Positions 1 to 8,038 of a DNA stretch of 64,000 nucleotides are shown one piece after another (position 1 is the first letter of the stretch; the number at the start of each line of letters is the position of its first letter). The notes beneath the pieces are model-generated. The model had not been told where the DNA came from. It ran no database searches and saw only the letters and a program-made list of their open reading frames with translations. Both the position numbers and the translations under genes were made by a program. The DNA comes from Bacteroides sp. (GTDB taxonomy: Bacteria > Bacteroidota > Bacteroidia > Bacteroidales > Bacteroidaceae). The stretch lies in NCBI GenBank assembly GCA_017471925.1, contig JAFURM010000029.1:32398-96397 (forward strand), given 5' to 3'.

Positions 1-562
1 TCAGCTGTCCGGCCACCTTGGCGATGAGTGTCAGCTCGTTCAGCTTTTCCACGACGAGGAAGATGCGCTTGCCCATCTTCTGTGCCAGCAGGGCCAGTTC
101 GATGAAGCTCTCGTCCTTGTAGCCGTTGCACACTACCAGCGAGTCGGGGTCGGTATTCACGCCTATCACGGCATGAAGTTCCGGCTTGGAGCCGGCCTCC
201 AGACCCAGGTTGAACTTCTTCCCGTGGTTGATCATCTCTTCCACTACGGGACGCATCTGGTTCACCTTGATGGGATAGATGATGAAGTTCTCGGCCTTGT
301 AGCCATACTCTTGGGCAGCCTGCTTGAAGCAACAGGAGACCTTCTCGATGCGGTTGTCCAGGATGTCGGTGAATCTCAGTAGCATGGGCGCCGTGACGTC
401 CCTTAGCTGGAGTTCGTCCACCAGCTCTTTCAGGTCCACGGCCACGCCATCCTTGCGTGGAGTCACCACGACATGTCCTTTACTGTTGATACCAAAGTAG
501 GAAGTGCCCCAACCGGTGATGTTGTAGAGCTCTTCGGAGTCTTCAATACGCCATTTTCTCAT
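1..562 (-). CDS. speA: Biosynthetic arginine decarboxylase, N-terminal part (runs off the left edge)
   Basis: About 187 N-terminal residues are in the window; the rest lies before base 1. The start is the ATG at 562, opening with MRKWRIEDSEELYNITGWGT, the usual start of Bacteroides SpeA. The motif YPIKVNQ (Lys about 99) is the PLP-lysine region of the alanine-racemase-fold (group IV) decarboxylases, and LGLEAGSKPEL is the following conserved strand. The family converts arginine to agmatine plus CO2 in the cytoplasm as the first step of polyamine synthesis. It is divergent to nothing: aroK, upstream, points the same way. A perfect palindrome sits in its promoter region. The identification is confident; completeness beyond the edge cannot be judged. 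Confidence 0.93.
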   Translation of the reverse strand, partial: MRKWRIEDSEELYNITGWGTSYFGINSKGHVVVTPRKDGVAVDLKELVDELQLRDVTAPMLLRFTDILDNRIEKVSCCFKQAAQEYGYKAENFIIYPIKVNQMRPVVEEMINHGKKFNLGLEAGSKPELHAVIGVNTDPDSLVVCNGYKDESFIELALLAQKMGKRIFLVVEKLNELTLIAKVAGQL

Positions 563-597
563 CGGCTCACGTTTGCATTTATAGTGTTAATCCTTAT

Positions 598-627
598 CTC
601 CCGCATCGATGCGGGAGGACAAAAGTA
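598..627 (-). promoter_or_regulatory. speA promoter region with perfect 20-bp palindrome
   Basis: CTCCCGCATCGATGCGGGAG at 598-617 is a perfect palindrome. Just upstream on the minus strand is TACTTTTG (620-627), matching the Bacteroidetes -7 box TAnnTTTG. The start site would then fall at about 613-616, so the palindrome overlaps the first transcribed bases 36 nt before the speA ATG. No clear -33 TTG box was found. It could be a repressor operator, a 5'-end RNA hairpin, or the terminator of the upstream gene aroK, although a T-run is lacking. Confidence 0.5.
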
Positions 628-681
628 CACAAAATTCTCTTATTCCCGTGCATTCCGTTGAAAAATAAGCAGAAATAGCTG

Positions 682-1209
682 TCAGAGTTGTAGCAGCAGG
701 CGCAGTTTCTCCACCGAATTGTCTATCTGCTCATGGCTCTCCAACGACTCGCCGTTAAAGGTGTAGCGAGCCTGGCGATAGTGTGGAAGGCGTTTCTCCA
801 AGGCGTCAGCGATGAATGCCCGCAGTTCGTCATCGCTCTTGCCCTGCAGGATGGGGCGTTGCTGCGTGGCGGCTTTCAAGCGGCGATAGAGCACGTCGGG
901 GTGCACCTCCAGGAAGACCGTCTGCCCCTGTGCGTTCATATACTCCATGTTGTCGTAGAAGCAGGGCGTACCGCCTCCGGTGGAAATCAGCACATCTTCA
1001 AACTCGCCCACCTCGTGCAGCATGCTACGCTCCAGCCGGCGGAAGCCCTCTTCGCCCCGCTCGGCAAAGATTTGTGAGACCGATTTGCAGAAACGCTCTT
1101 CGATGTACCAGTCCAGGTCAATGAAGGAGAGCTTAAGGGCGCGGGCGAAAGCCTTTCCCAGGGTTGTTTTCCCGGCCCCCATGTAGCCGGTGAGGAATAC
1201 ACGTATCAT
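682..1209 (-). CDS. aroK: Shikimate kinase
   Basis: A 175-residue cytoplasmic enzyme that phosphorylates shikimate at the 3-hydroxyl with ATP, the fifth step of the chorismate pathway. The P-loop GYMGAGKTT is at residues 8-16, followed by the substrate-binding Asp of FIDLDWYIE and the glycine triplet STGGGTPC. The open frame extends 20 codons further upstream, but the ATG at 1209 puts the P-loop at the usual distance and gives the normal family length. A -7-like TATCTTTG lies at 1232-1239, about 23 nt upstream. aroE, also of this pathway, is at 27 kb and not linked. Confidence 0.95.
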   Translation of the reverse strand: MIRVFLTGYMGAGKTTLGKAFARALKLSFIDLDWYIEERFCKSVSQIFAERGEEGFRRLERSMLHEVGEFEDVLISTGGGTPCFYDNMEYMNAQGQTVFLEVHPDVLYRRLKAATQQRPILQGKSDDELRAFIADALEKRLPHYRQARYTFNGESLESHEQIDNSVEKLRLLLQL

Positions 1210-1231
1210 AATGATTATTGTTAGATACGCG

Positions 1232-1262
1232 CAAAGATACGAGAAATTATTTATTACCTTTG
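1232..1262. promoter_or_regulatory. Possible back-to-back -7 boxes for aroK and rnhA
   Basis: The 60-bp divergent spacer contains TATCTTTG on the minus strand (1232-1239), facing aroK, and TACCTTTG on the plus strand (1255-1262), facing the RNase H gene. Both fit TAnnTTTG. Neither has a clear TTG box about 20 nt upstream, so these are candidates only. If the rightward box is real, transcription would begin almost at the RNase H ATG. Confidence 0.35.
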
Positions 1263-1267
1263 CCGCC

Positions 1268-1915
1268 ATGATGAAAAAACAGAAATACTACGTCGTTTGG
1301 GCCGGTGTGACCCCGGGCATCTACACCACATGGACCGACTGCCAGCTGCAGACCAAGGGGTATGCAGGGGCCAGGTATAAGTCTTTCGATACGCGCGAAG
1401 AGGCCGAGGAGGCATTTGCCGCCTCACCCGAAGCCTACATTGTCCGTGGGGAACGGAAGCGTCCGGCCGAGGCGCGTGCCGCCGCCTTGCCCGACGGAGA
1501 GCTGCCGCCCGATGTGATGGGGAACAGCTTGGCCGTAGATGCGGCCTGCAGCGGCAATCCCGGTGCCATGGAGTATCGGGGCGTACACGTGGCCAGCCGG
1601 CAGCAGGTGTTCCACTTCGGCCCGATGTATGGTACCAACAATATCGGTGAGTTCCTGGCCATCGTCCACGGGCTGGCCCTGTTGAAACAGAAAGGCTATG
1701 AGATGCCCGTCTATAGCGACAGCGTGAATGCCATCAGTTGGGTGCGCCAGAAGAAGTGCAAGACCAAGCTGGAGCGCAATGCCAAGAGTGAGCCCCTCTT
1801 CCAATTGATAGAGCGGGCCGAGAACTGGTTGCGCAACAACACCTATACCACTCCCGTCCTGAAGTGGGAAACGAAGCGATGGGGAGAGATTCCTGCCGAC
1901 TTCGGCCGGAAGTGA
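1268..1915 (+). CDS. rnhA: RNase HI with N-terminal RNA/DNA-hybrid-binding domain
   Basis: About 215 residues. Residues 3-50 (KYYVVWAGVTPGIYTTW and the Gly/Ala/Phe pattern after it) form the small hybrid-binding domain also found in eukaryotic RNase H1. From about residue 80 is an RNase H fold with acidic catalytic positions in VDAACSGNPG, NNIGEFLA and YSDSVNA. It removes RNA from RNA-DNA hybrids such as R-loops and primers. An in-frame extension upstream to 1190 overlaps aroK and is not family-like, so the tandem ATGs at 1268/1271 are preferred. It converges on the ABC transporter gene, ending 8 nt from it. Confidence 0.9.
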   Translation: MMKKQKYYVVWAGVTPGIYTTWTDCQLQTKGYAGARYKSFDTREEAEEAFAASPEAYIVRGERKRPAEARAAALPDGELPPDVMGNSLAVDAACSGNPGAMEYRGVHVASRQQVFHFGPMYGTNNIGEFLAIVHGLALLKQKGYEMPVYSDSVNAISWVRQKKCKTKLERNAKSEPLFQLIERAENWLRNNTYTTPVLKWETKRWGEIPADFGRK

Positions 1916-1923
1916 CGAGGCTT

Positions 1924-3762
1924 TCAGCCCAGCGACTGCATGTCGTTCAGCCGTTTGTAATAGCCGTTCCGGGCCAGCAACTCTTCGTGCTTGCCGCGTT
2001 CCACGATACGTCCTTCGTGGAGCACGCATATCTCATCGGCATTCCTGATGGTGCTCAGGCGGTGGGCGATGGCTATGGTGGTGCGGGTCTTCATCAGGCG
2101 TTCCAGGGCCTCCTGCACTAAGCGTTCGCTCTCGGTGTCTAACGCCGAGGTGGCTTCGTCCAGAATCAGGATGGGCGGGTTCTTCAGGATGGCGCGGGCA
2201 ATGCTGATGCGCTGTCGCTGTCCTCCGCTGAGCTTGCCGCCCCGGTCTCCGATGTTGGTGTCGTAGCCGTTCTCGGTCTCCATGATGAAGTCGTGGGCGT
2301 TGGCTATCTTGGCCGCTTCCATCACCTGCTCCATGGTGGCATTCTCCACGCCGAAGGCAATGTTGTTGAAGAAGGTGTCATTGAATAGGATGGCCTCCTG
2401 GTTCACGTTGCCGATAAGGGCACGCAGGTCGCGGATGCGCATCTCCTTCACATTGATGCCGTCGATGCATATCTCGCCCGACTGCACGTCGTGATAGCGT
2501 GGAAGCAGATCCACCAGCGTGGACTTGCCCGAGCCCGACTGTCCCACCAGGGCGATGGTCTGTCCCTTGGGCACCGTGAGGCTGACGTGTTCCAGCACCT
2601 GACGGGTGCCGTCGTAGCTGAAGCATACATCCTTGAAGGCTATCTCTTGCTTCAGTCCCTCCAACGGACGGGGCAGGGCCGGCTCCTTGATGGGGTTCTC
2701 GGCCTTCAGTATCTTGTCCACACGCTCCATGGATGCCAGTCCTTTGGGAATGTTGTAACCGGCCTTGGAGAAGTCCTTCAGGGGGTTGATGATGCTGTAT
2801 AGAATCACCATGTAGAAGATGAAGGTAGGCGCTTCGATGGAGGAGGCTTCGCCCAGAATCAGCAGACCGCCGAACCAGAGCACCAGCACGATGAGCAGGG
2901 TGCCCAGAAATTCGCTCATGGGGTGGGCCAGGGCCTGACGCATGGCCACCTTGTTGGTTGCGGTGCGCACGTCGTTGCTTCCTTTCACGAACCGGCCTGT
3001 CATCTTGTCTTCGGCAATGAATGCCTTGATGATGCGCAGGCCGCCCAGGGTCTCTTCCAGCTGCGCCATGGTGTCGCTCCACTTGGATTGGGCGTCGAGC
3101 GACTGACGTTTTAGTTTCTTGCCCACCTTGCCCATCAGCCAGCCCATGCCGGGCAATACCAGGATGGTGAACAGCGTCAGTTGCCAGCTGGTGATGATCA
3201 GGGTGGAGAAATAGAAGAGTATAAGGATGGGGTTCTTCAGCAGCATGTCCAAGGAGCTGGTCACGGAGTTCTCTATCTCGTTCACGTCACCGCTCATGCG
3301 GGCTATGATGTCGCCCTTGCGCTCTTCGGAAAAGAAGGCCAGGGGCAGGCTCATTATTTTGGAGTAGACCTCCACGCGGATGTCGCGCACCACGCCTGTA
3401 CGGAGCGGAATCATCACGGCCGAGGAGGCAAAGTAGCAGGAAGTCTTCAGCATGGTCATGAAGGCCAGGAAGAGCCCCAGGAAGAGCAGCGTGGTGGCCG
3501 GTCCGTAACTGGCTATCAGCTGCGTGATGTAGTAGTAGAAGTTGTTCACGGCCACCTCCTTCAGCCCTCCGCTTCCCCAGGCCATGTAGTGGTACACCTG
3601 TTCGTGTGCCCCGGTCTTGAAGAGGATGTTCAGGATGGGTATCAGTATGGTGAACGAGAAGACATTGAATACGGCAGAAAGGATGTTGAGCACCACGGCC
3701 CAATAGATAAACTTCTTGTAGGGCGACACGAAGCGTCGCATCAGTTGCAGGAATTCCTTCAT
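1924..3762 (-). CDS. MsbA-like ABC exporter (fused membrane and ATPase domains)
   Basis: A 612-residue half-transporter. About six membrane segments span residues 15-330, then comes a nucleotide-binding domain with Walker A GQSGSGKST (near 407), signature LSGGQRQR (near 511), Walker B ILILDEATSALD (near 532) and the switch His in IAIAHRLST (near 565). The architecture and length match the MsbA/lipid A exporter and general type-IV ABC exporter family. It acts in the inner membrane as a homodimer. Substrate cannot be told from sequence; lipid A core export is the usual role of the single conserved Bacteroides copy. It is monocistronic, with its own promoter at 3803-3834. Confidence 0.88.
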   Translation of the reverse strand: MKEFLQLMRRFVSPYKKFIYWAVVLNILSAVFNVFSFTILIPILNILFKTGAHEQVYHYMAWGSGGLKEVAVNNFYYYITQLIASYGPATTLLFLGLFLAFMTMLKTSCYFASSAVMIPLRTGVVRDIRVEVYSKIMSLPLAFFSEERKGDIIARMSGDVNEIENSVTSSLDMLLKNPILILFYFSTLIITSWQLTLFTILVLPGMGWLMGKVGKKLKRQSLDAQSKWSDTMAQLEETLGGLRIIKAFIAEDKMTGRFVKGSNDVRTATNKVAMRQALAHPMSEFLGTLLIVLVLWFGGLLILGEASSIEAPTFIFYMVILYSIINPLKDFSKAGYNIPKGLASMERVDKILKAENPIKEPALPRPLEGLKQEIAFKDVCFSYDGTRQVLEHVSLTVPKGQTIALVGQSGSGKSTLVDLLPRYHDVQSGEICIDGINVKEMRIRDLRALIGNVNQEAILFNDTFFNNIAFGVENATMEQVMEAAKIANAHDFIMETENGYDTNIGDRGGKLSGGQRQRISIARAILKNPPILILDEATSALDTESERLVQEALERLMKTRTTIAIAHRLSTIRNADEICVLHEGRIVERGKHEELLARNGYYKRLNDMQSLG

Positions 3763-3802
3763 TGGTTGCTACACATTATATGATAGAGTAATTAAGCGGC
3801 TA

Positions 3803-3834
3803 CAAAGATAGTGCAAACCGAGCGTAGTAGCAAA
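3803..3834 (-). promoter_or_regulatory. Bacteroidetes-type promoter for the ABC exporter
   Basis: On the minus strand TATCTTTG (3803-3810) is a perfect -7 box, with TTTG (3831-3834) 20 nt upstream as the -33 box. Predicted transcription starts about 35 nt before the ATG at 3762. Confidence 0.75.
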
Positions 3835-3971
3835 TAAATCTGGTCGAAGGTGGGCCGCCGGGTATCGTAAGGTGCGGAAATGAGCGTCTGGGCGAAAGAA
3901 TGTTGGCCTTCCTATAGGAATATTTCGGCAAAATGTCGTAATTTGCGCCCCAATCTAATTCATAACTGAAC

Positions 3972-5825
3972 ATGTGTATGAGAAAACAATTTTTTCCCTG
4001 CCTCTGCCGACTCTTCCTGTTGGCATCCATCTGTTGTTACATGCCGGCCTGCTCGGGCGATGACCCGGTAGAAGACCCCGAGGTCGTAGTGCCCGAACCG
4101 GAACCCGAACCTGAGCCTGAACCCGAACCTGAGCCGGAGCCTGAACCCGTGCCCGATGACGGACGGCTGACGGGCACCATAATCGGTACGCAATGGTCCG
4201 TAGACTACAATAACGGCAGCAGCAAGACCGATAAGGTAAACACCAAGGAGGCTGTCTTCGACCGTGACTATACCACCTTCTTCGCCTCCTATGAACGCAG
4301 CAACACCTGGGTGGGGCTGGACCTCGGCCAGAAGCATGTCATCAACCGTGTGGCCTATTCGCCCCGCATCAGCCAGCCCGCCCGTGTGCAGCTGGCCCTT
4401 ATAGAGGGAGCCAACAAGGCGGACTTCAGCGACGCCATGCCCATCCATCTCATTGCCGAACCGGGTAAGGAGAACGAGATGAACTATGCCGACGTGACCT
4501 GCTCAAGAGGCTTCCGCTACGTGCGTTACGTTACGCCCAACGACGTGCGCTGCAACCTGGCCGAGCTGGCCTTCTATGGTACGCCCGGCGAGGGAGATGA
4601 CTCACAGCTCTATCAGATTACCAATTTGCCGCTCGTCGTCATCAATACCCAGGGTGCCAAGGACATCACTTCCAAGGAGACCGAGATTCCCAGCACGGTC
4701 TACATCATCTCCGGAGAGGGCAAGCAGCTGCTCGCTACCGAGGAGACCGGCGTGCGCGGACGCGGCAACGCCAGCTGGGAGTTCCCCAAGAAGCCCTATC
4801 GCCTGAAGTTCGACAAGAAGCAGAACGTGCTGGACGCTCCGGCCGAGGCCAAGAAGTGGACACTGATTAACAACTATGGCGACAAGACCCTGATGCGCAA
4901 CATCCTGGCCTTCGAAATCAGTCGCCGACTCGGTATGGCCTATACCCCCTATTGCCAGCCCGTGGACGTGGTGCTGAACGGTGAATACCGGGGATGCTAC
5001 CAGCTCTGCGACCAGGTGGAAGTAAACAAGAACCGCGTGAACATCACCGAGATGGAGCCTACGGACGTGGCACTGCCCGAGCTGAGCGGCGGCTACCTGG
5101 TGGAGATAGATGCCTATGCCTATGGCGAGGTCTCCTATTTCTATTCGGCCAAGGGCATGCCGGTCACCATCAAGTCGCCCGACGATGATGAAATCGTGCC
5201 GGCACAGACGAACTACATCACCGACTACTTCAATCAGATGGAAGCGGCCGTCTTCTCGGACGACTTTACCGACGAAGAGAAGGGCTACCGCAAGTACCTC
5301 GACCTGGACAGTTTCCTGAAGCACTTCATCGTAGGCGAGCTGAGCGGCAACACCGATACCTACTGGAGCGTCTATATGGCCAAGGAGCGCAACAGCGACA
5401 AGTTCGTCACCGGTCCCGTGTGGGATTTCGACCTGGCCTTCGACAATGACAACCGCACCTATCCCGTAGACCACCTGACCGACTACATCTATGCCACCAA
5501 CGGCTCGGTGGCCGCGGAGGCTGTGCGCAACATGGTGAACCGCATCGTGAAGGAAGACCCGGCTGCCCGCCAACGCCTGGCCGAGCTGTGGAACACGGCC
5601 CGCACCACGCAGGGCATCACCGAAGAGTCGCTCCTGCAATATGTGGACGAGACGGCCGCCCTGCTCGACCGTTCCCAGGCTCTGAACTTCAAGCGGTGGA
5701 ACATCCTGAATCAGTGGGTGCATCAGAATCCGCAGGCAAGCGGTTCCTATAGCGGCGAGGTGCAGGTGGTGAAGAACTACCTGAAGAAGCGTCTTCCCCG
5801 CCTGGACGGCTTCATCCAACAGTAG
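3972..5825 (+). CDS. CotH-kinase-domain lipoprotein with discoidin-like domain
   Basis: 617 residues, predicted surface or periplasmic lipoprotein: the signal peptide ends at the lipobox MPACSG (Cys about 28). A Glu-Pro repeat linker follows (residues about 39-62). Residues about 65-205 resemble an F5/8-type C (discoidin) carbohydrate-binding fold (WVGLDLGQKHVINRV, FRYVRYV). From about 220 is a CotH-kinase domain with GVRGRGNASWEFPKKPYRLKF, WTLINNYGDKTLMRN and GPVWDFDLAFDND. CotH proteins are atypical protein kinases in spore coats; the role of the many Bacteroides lipoprotein versions is unknown. The start may be Met1 or Met3. A terminator hairpin follows at 5874-5914. Confidence 0.88.
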   Translation: MCMRKQFFPCLCRLFLLASICCYMPACSGDDPVEDPEVVVPEPEPEPEPEPEPEPEPEPVPDDGRLTGTIIGTQWSVDYNNGSSKTDKVNTKEAVFDRDYTTFFASYERSNTWVGLDLGQKHVINRVAYSPRISQPARVQLALIEGANKADFSDAMPIHLIAEPGKENEMNYADVTCSRGFRYVRYVTPNDVRCNLAELAFYGTPGEGDDSQLYQITNLPLVVINTQGAKDITSKETEIPSTVYIISGEGKQLLATEETGVRGRGNASWEFPKKPYRLKFDKKQNVLDAPAEAKKWTLINNYGDKTLMRNILAFEISRRLGMAYTPYCQPVDVVLNGEYRGCYQLCDQVEVNKNRVNITEMEPTDVALPELSGGYLVEIDAYAYGEVSYFYSAKGMPVTIKSPDDDEIVPAQTNYITDYFNQMEAAVFSDDFTDEEKGYRKYLDLDSFLKHFIVGELSGNTDTYWSVYMAKERNSDKFVTGPVWDFDLAFDNDNRTYPVDHLTDYIYATNGSVAAEAVRNMVNRIVKEDPAARQRLAELWNTARTTQGITEESLLQYVDETAALLDRSQALNFKRWNILNQWVHQNPQASGSYSGEVQVVKNYLKKRLPRLDGFIQQ

Positions 5826-5842
5826 GCGCATGGCCTGTCGCC

Positions 5843-5922
5843 TTATACAGGCTTCCCCCTTCGCATTATACACGCATTCCCCGGTGTCTTATACAGGCAT
5901 TGGGGAATGCTTTTATACGCGT
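5843..5922 (+). repeat. Four short direct repeats at 23-24 nt period
   Basis: TTATACAGGC (5843), TTATACACGC (5866), TTATACAGGC (5889) and TTATACGCG (5913) begin at intervals of 23, 23 and 24 nt. The bases after each copy are also related (TTCCCC, ATTCCCC, ATTGGGG, GTTCC). The array lies between the convergent cotH and buk genes. Confidence 0.65.
5874..5914. terminator. Hairpin terminator between cotH-like gene and buk
   Basis: A 9-bp perfect stem GCATTCCCC (5874-5882) / GGGGAATGC (5902-5910) is followed by TTTT (5911-5914), 49 nt after the cotH-like stop codon. It is embedded in the four-copy repeat array. A shorter alternative stem, GCATT-GGGG-AATGC, also exists at the second arm. Confidence 0.6.
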
Positions 5923-5950
5923 GTTCCGTTGCTTCGGGGCGCGCTCCGTG

Positions 5951-7012
5951 TCAGACGTATTCCTTCACCTCCAGCTCTCCGCGCAGTGCGCCGAGCCCGT
6001 TGAGGGCCAGGGCCTCCATCTCGTCCTCGCCGGGGTAGACCCGCACGGGGGCCAGGAAGGAGACGCGCTCGGCCAGGCGTGAGGTGATGTAGGTGGAGTG
6101 GGCCATGCCTCCCGTGAGCAGGATGGCATCCACCCGGCCATAGAGGGCCACGGCCGCACCGCCGATGCTCTTGGCCACCTGATAAATCATGGCATTCAGC
6201 ACCAGTTCGGCATGAGTGTCCCCTTGGGCAATGTGCTGTTCGATGGCAGGAATGTCCGTGGTGCCCAAGTGGGCGGCCAGTCCTGCCCGTCCGCAGATGC
6301 GCTTCTTCAGCTCGCTCTGCGTGAAGCGTCCCGAGAAGCAGAGGTCTATCAGGTCACCGGCCGGCAGCGTGCCTGCCCGCTCGGGCGAGAAGGGGCCTTC
6401 ACCGTCCAGGGCGTTGGGCACGTCAATCGCTCTCCCCTTCAGATGGGCACCCACCGAGATGCCTCCGCCGAGGTGGCAGACGATGAGATTCAGGGCTTCG
6501 TAGGTCGTGCCCTGCTCCTTGGCATAGCGTCGGGCAATGGCCCGCTGGTTCAGGGCGTGCCAGATGGTGATGCGCGGCATGAGGGGCGAGCCGTTGATTC
6601 GGGCCAGCTCGTCCAGTTCGTCTACCACTCCGGGGTCGGCGATGAAGGCGCGGCACCCCTCCAGTTCCTGTGCCAGTTCGTTGGCGATGAGGCACCCCAG
6701 GTTGCAGGCATGGGGGCGCATGGCGTGCATGATGTCGTTCAGCATGGCATCGTTCACGGCATACACGCCTCCGGCAATAGGTTTCAGCAGGCCGCCCCGC
6801 CCCACGATGGCATCGAAGCGAAAGGGGATGCCCTCCTCGCGCAGTGCCTGCAGCACCAGCTCCTTGCGGAACTCGAACTGGTCGATGATGCGGGGATAGT
6901 GGGAAAGCTCCTCGATGGGGTGGCGGATGGTACGTACCAGGAGGGGGTGTTCGTCTTCATAGACGGCAATCTTGGTGGAGGTGGAACCGGGGTTGATGAT
7001 GAGCAGTTTCAT
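5951..7012 (-). CDS. buk: Butyrate kinase
   Basis: A 353-residue ASKHA-fold acyl kinase. The N-terminus MKLLIINPGSTSTKIAVYED carries the phosphate-1 loop, GGGISVGAHLKGRAIDV is the second nucleotide loop, and ILLTGGMAHS is the adenosine motif; the length is typical of Buk rather than the longer acetate kinase. It makes butyrate (or branched-chain acid) plus ATP from the acyl phosphate. It lies 24 nt downstream of the phosphate acyltransferase gene in one operon, which supports a two-step acyl-CoA to acid plus ATP pathway. Branched-chain substrates such as isobutyryl or isovaleryl phosphate cannot be excluded. Confidence 0.93.
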   Translation of the reverse strand: MKLLIINPGSTSTKIAVYEDEHPLLVRTIRHPIEELSHYPRIIDQFEFRKELVLQALREEGIPFRFDAIVGRGGLLKPIAGGVYAVNDAMLNDIMHAMRPHACNLGCLIANELAQELEGCRAFIADPGVVDELDELARINGSPLMPRITIWHALNQRAIARRYAKEQGTTYEALNLIVCHLGGGISVGAHLKGRAIDVPNALDGEGPFSPERAGTLPAGDLIDLCFSGRFTQSELKKRICGRAGLAAHLGTTDIPAIEQHIAQGDTHAELVLNAMIYQVAKSIGGAAVALYGRVDAILLTGGMAHSTYITSRLAERVSFLAPVRVYPGEDEMEALALNGLGALRGELEVKEYV

Positions 7013-7036
7013 GCGTAGGTGTGTAGGGGTGAGGGT

Positions 7037-7942
7037 TCAACAGGTCAGGCAGGCCATGGCCAGGCTGTAATACTTGGAGAGTCCCGAGTCGCTGCGCGAG
7101 GGGAGCACCACGGGACAGACGGGGCCTTGCAGCACTCCGGCCATGTCGGCGTGGCAGAAGAGGGAGACGGTCTTGTAAAAGGCGTTGCCCGACTCGATGT
7201 TAGGGAATATCAGCACGTCGGCCTCGCCGTTGATGGGCGATGCGATGCCTTTGATGTCGCCGCTGCTCTTTTCGCAGGAGGTCTTCACGTCCAAGGGTCC
7301 GTCTATGATGGTATTGCCAAACTCGCCCGCCTCGGCCAGTTCCACGATGTTCACGTAGTCTAACGAGTGGGGGAACTTGGCACTCACCTTCTCCGTGCAG
7401 TGTATCAGGGCGATGCGGGGTTGCGTGATGCCGAAGTGGCGGCAGGTGCGTATGGCGTAGCCAATCATCTCTATGCGCTGTTGCAGGGTGGGGCGGGGGA
7501 TGACGGCCGCGTCCGAGAAGAAGAGCAACTTGTCATAGGTGGGAATCTTCACGGCGGCCAGGTGGGTCAGCACACGTCCTTTGGGCAGCAGCCCCTGCTC
7601 CTTGTCCAGGATGACGCGCAGCAGGTTATCGGTATTGATGAGTCCCTTCATCAGCACGTCGGCTTCGCCCCGGCGAACGCGGGCCACAGCCTCACGGGCC
7701 GCCTCGTCAGGCTCCGTCAGGTGGATGGTCGCTACGTGTCCGGGATGTGCCTGCAGCTGCGGGTAGTGCTCCAGGACGCCCCTGTCGCCTATCAGCAGGA
7801 AGTCGGCGATGCCCTCGTCCAAGGCCCGCGTGATGGCATACACCGTGTGAGGGTCGTTGGCACAGACCACGGCGATGCGCCTACGCCTGCCTGAAGTCTT
7901 GAGGTGCTGCGTGAGTTGGTCGAAGTCTCGGATTGCTTTCAT
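7037..7942 (-). CDS. ptb: Phosphate butyryltransferase
   Basis: A 301-residue member of the phosphate acetyl/butyryltransferase family, starting MKAIRDFDQLTQHLKTSGRR and containing the family blocks ADVLMKGLINTDNLLR, FFSDAAVIPRPTLQQR and NIESGNAFYKT. It converts acyl-CoA and phosphate to acyl phosphate and CoA. As first gene of the ptb-buk pair it feeds the kinase directly. The ATG at 7942 is the conserved start. A small palindrome lies 10 nt upstream. It diverges from the LD-carboxypeptidase gene. Confidence 0.93.
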   Translation of the reverse strand: MKAIRDFDQLTQHLKTSGRRRRIAVVCANDPHTVYAITRALDEGIADFLLIGDRGVLEHYPQLQAHPGHVATIHLTEPDEAAREAVARVRRGEADVLMKGLINTDNLLRVILDKEQGLLPKGRVLTHLAAVKIPTYDKLLFFSDAAVIPRPTLQQRIEMIGYAIRTCRHFGITQPRIALIHCTEKVSAKFPHSLDYVNIVELAEAGEFGNTIIDGPLDVKTSCEKSSGDIKGIASPINGEADVLIFPNIESGNAFYKTVSLFCHADMAGVLQGPVCPVVLPSRSDSGLSKYYSLAMACLTC

Positions 7943-7951
7943 GATGTTAGA

Positions 7952-7972
7952 TTTTCAGCAAATATCTGAAAA
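7952..7972. promoter_or_regulatory. Small palindrome upstream of ptb
   Basis: TTTTCAG (7952-7958) and CTGAAAA (7966-7972) form a 7-bp inverted repeat with a 7-nt centre, 10 nt before the ptb ATG. The geometry fits a dimeric repressor operator; the regulator is unknown. Confidence 0.3.
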
Positions 7973-8009
7973 AATGACGAGAGGAGAAAGATTTCTGTGC
8001 CGAATTACG

Positions 8010-8017
8010 TACTTTTG
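8010..8017 (+). promoter_or_regulatory. -7 box for the LD-carboxypeptidase gene
   Basis: TACTTTTG matches TAnnTTTG and lies 21 nt before the ATG at 8039. No convincing -33 TTG is present at the expected distance. Confidence 0.4.
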
Positions 8018-8038
8018 CAAAAAATATAAGAGAAATAT

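Noticed and set aside
5843-5922. CRISPR-like array
   Set aside because: The repeated unit is only about 10 nt and the intervals about 13 nt, the spacers are related to one another, and no cas gene is near.
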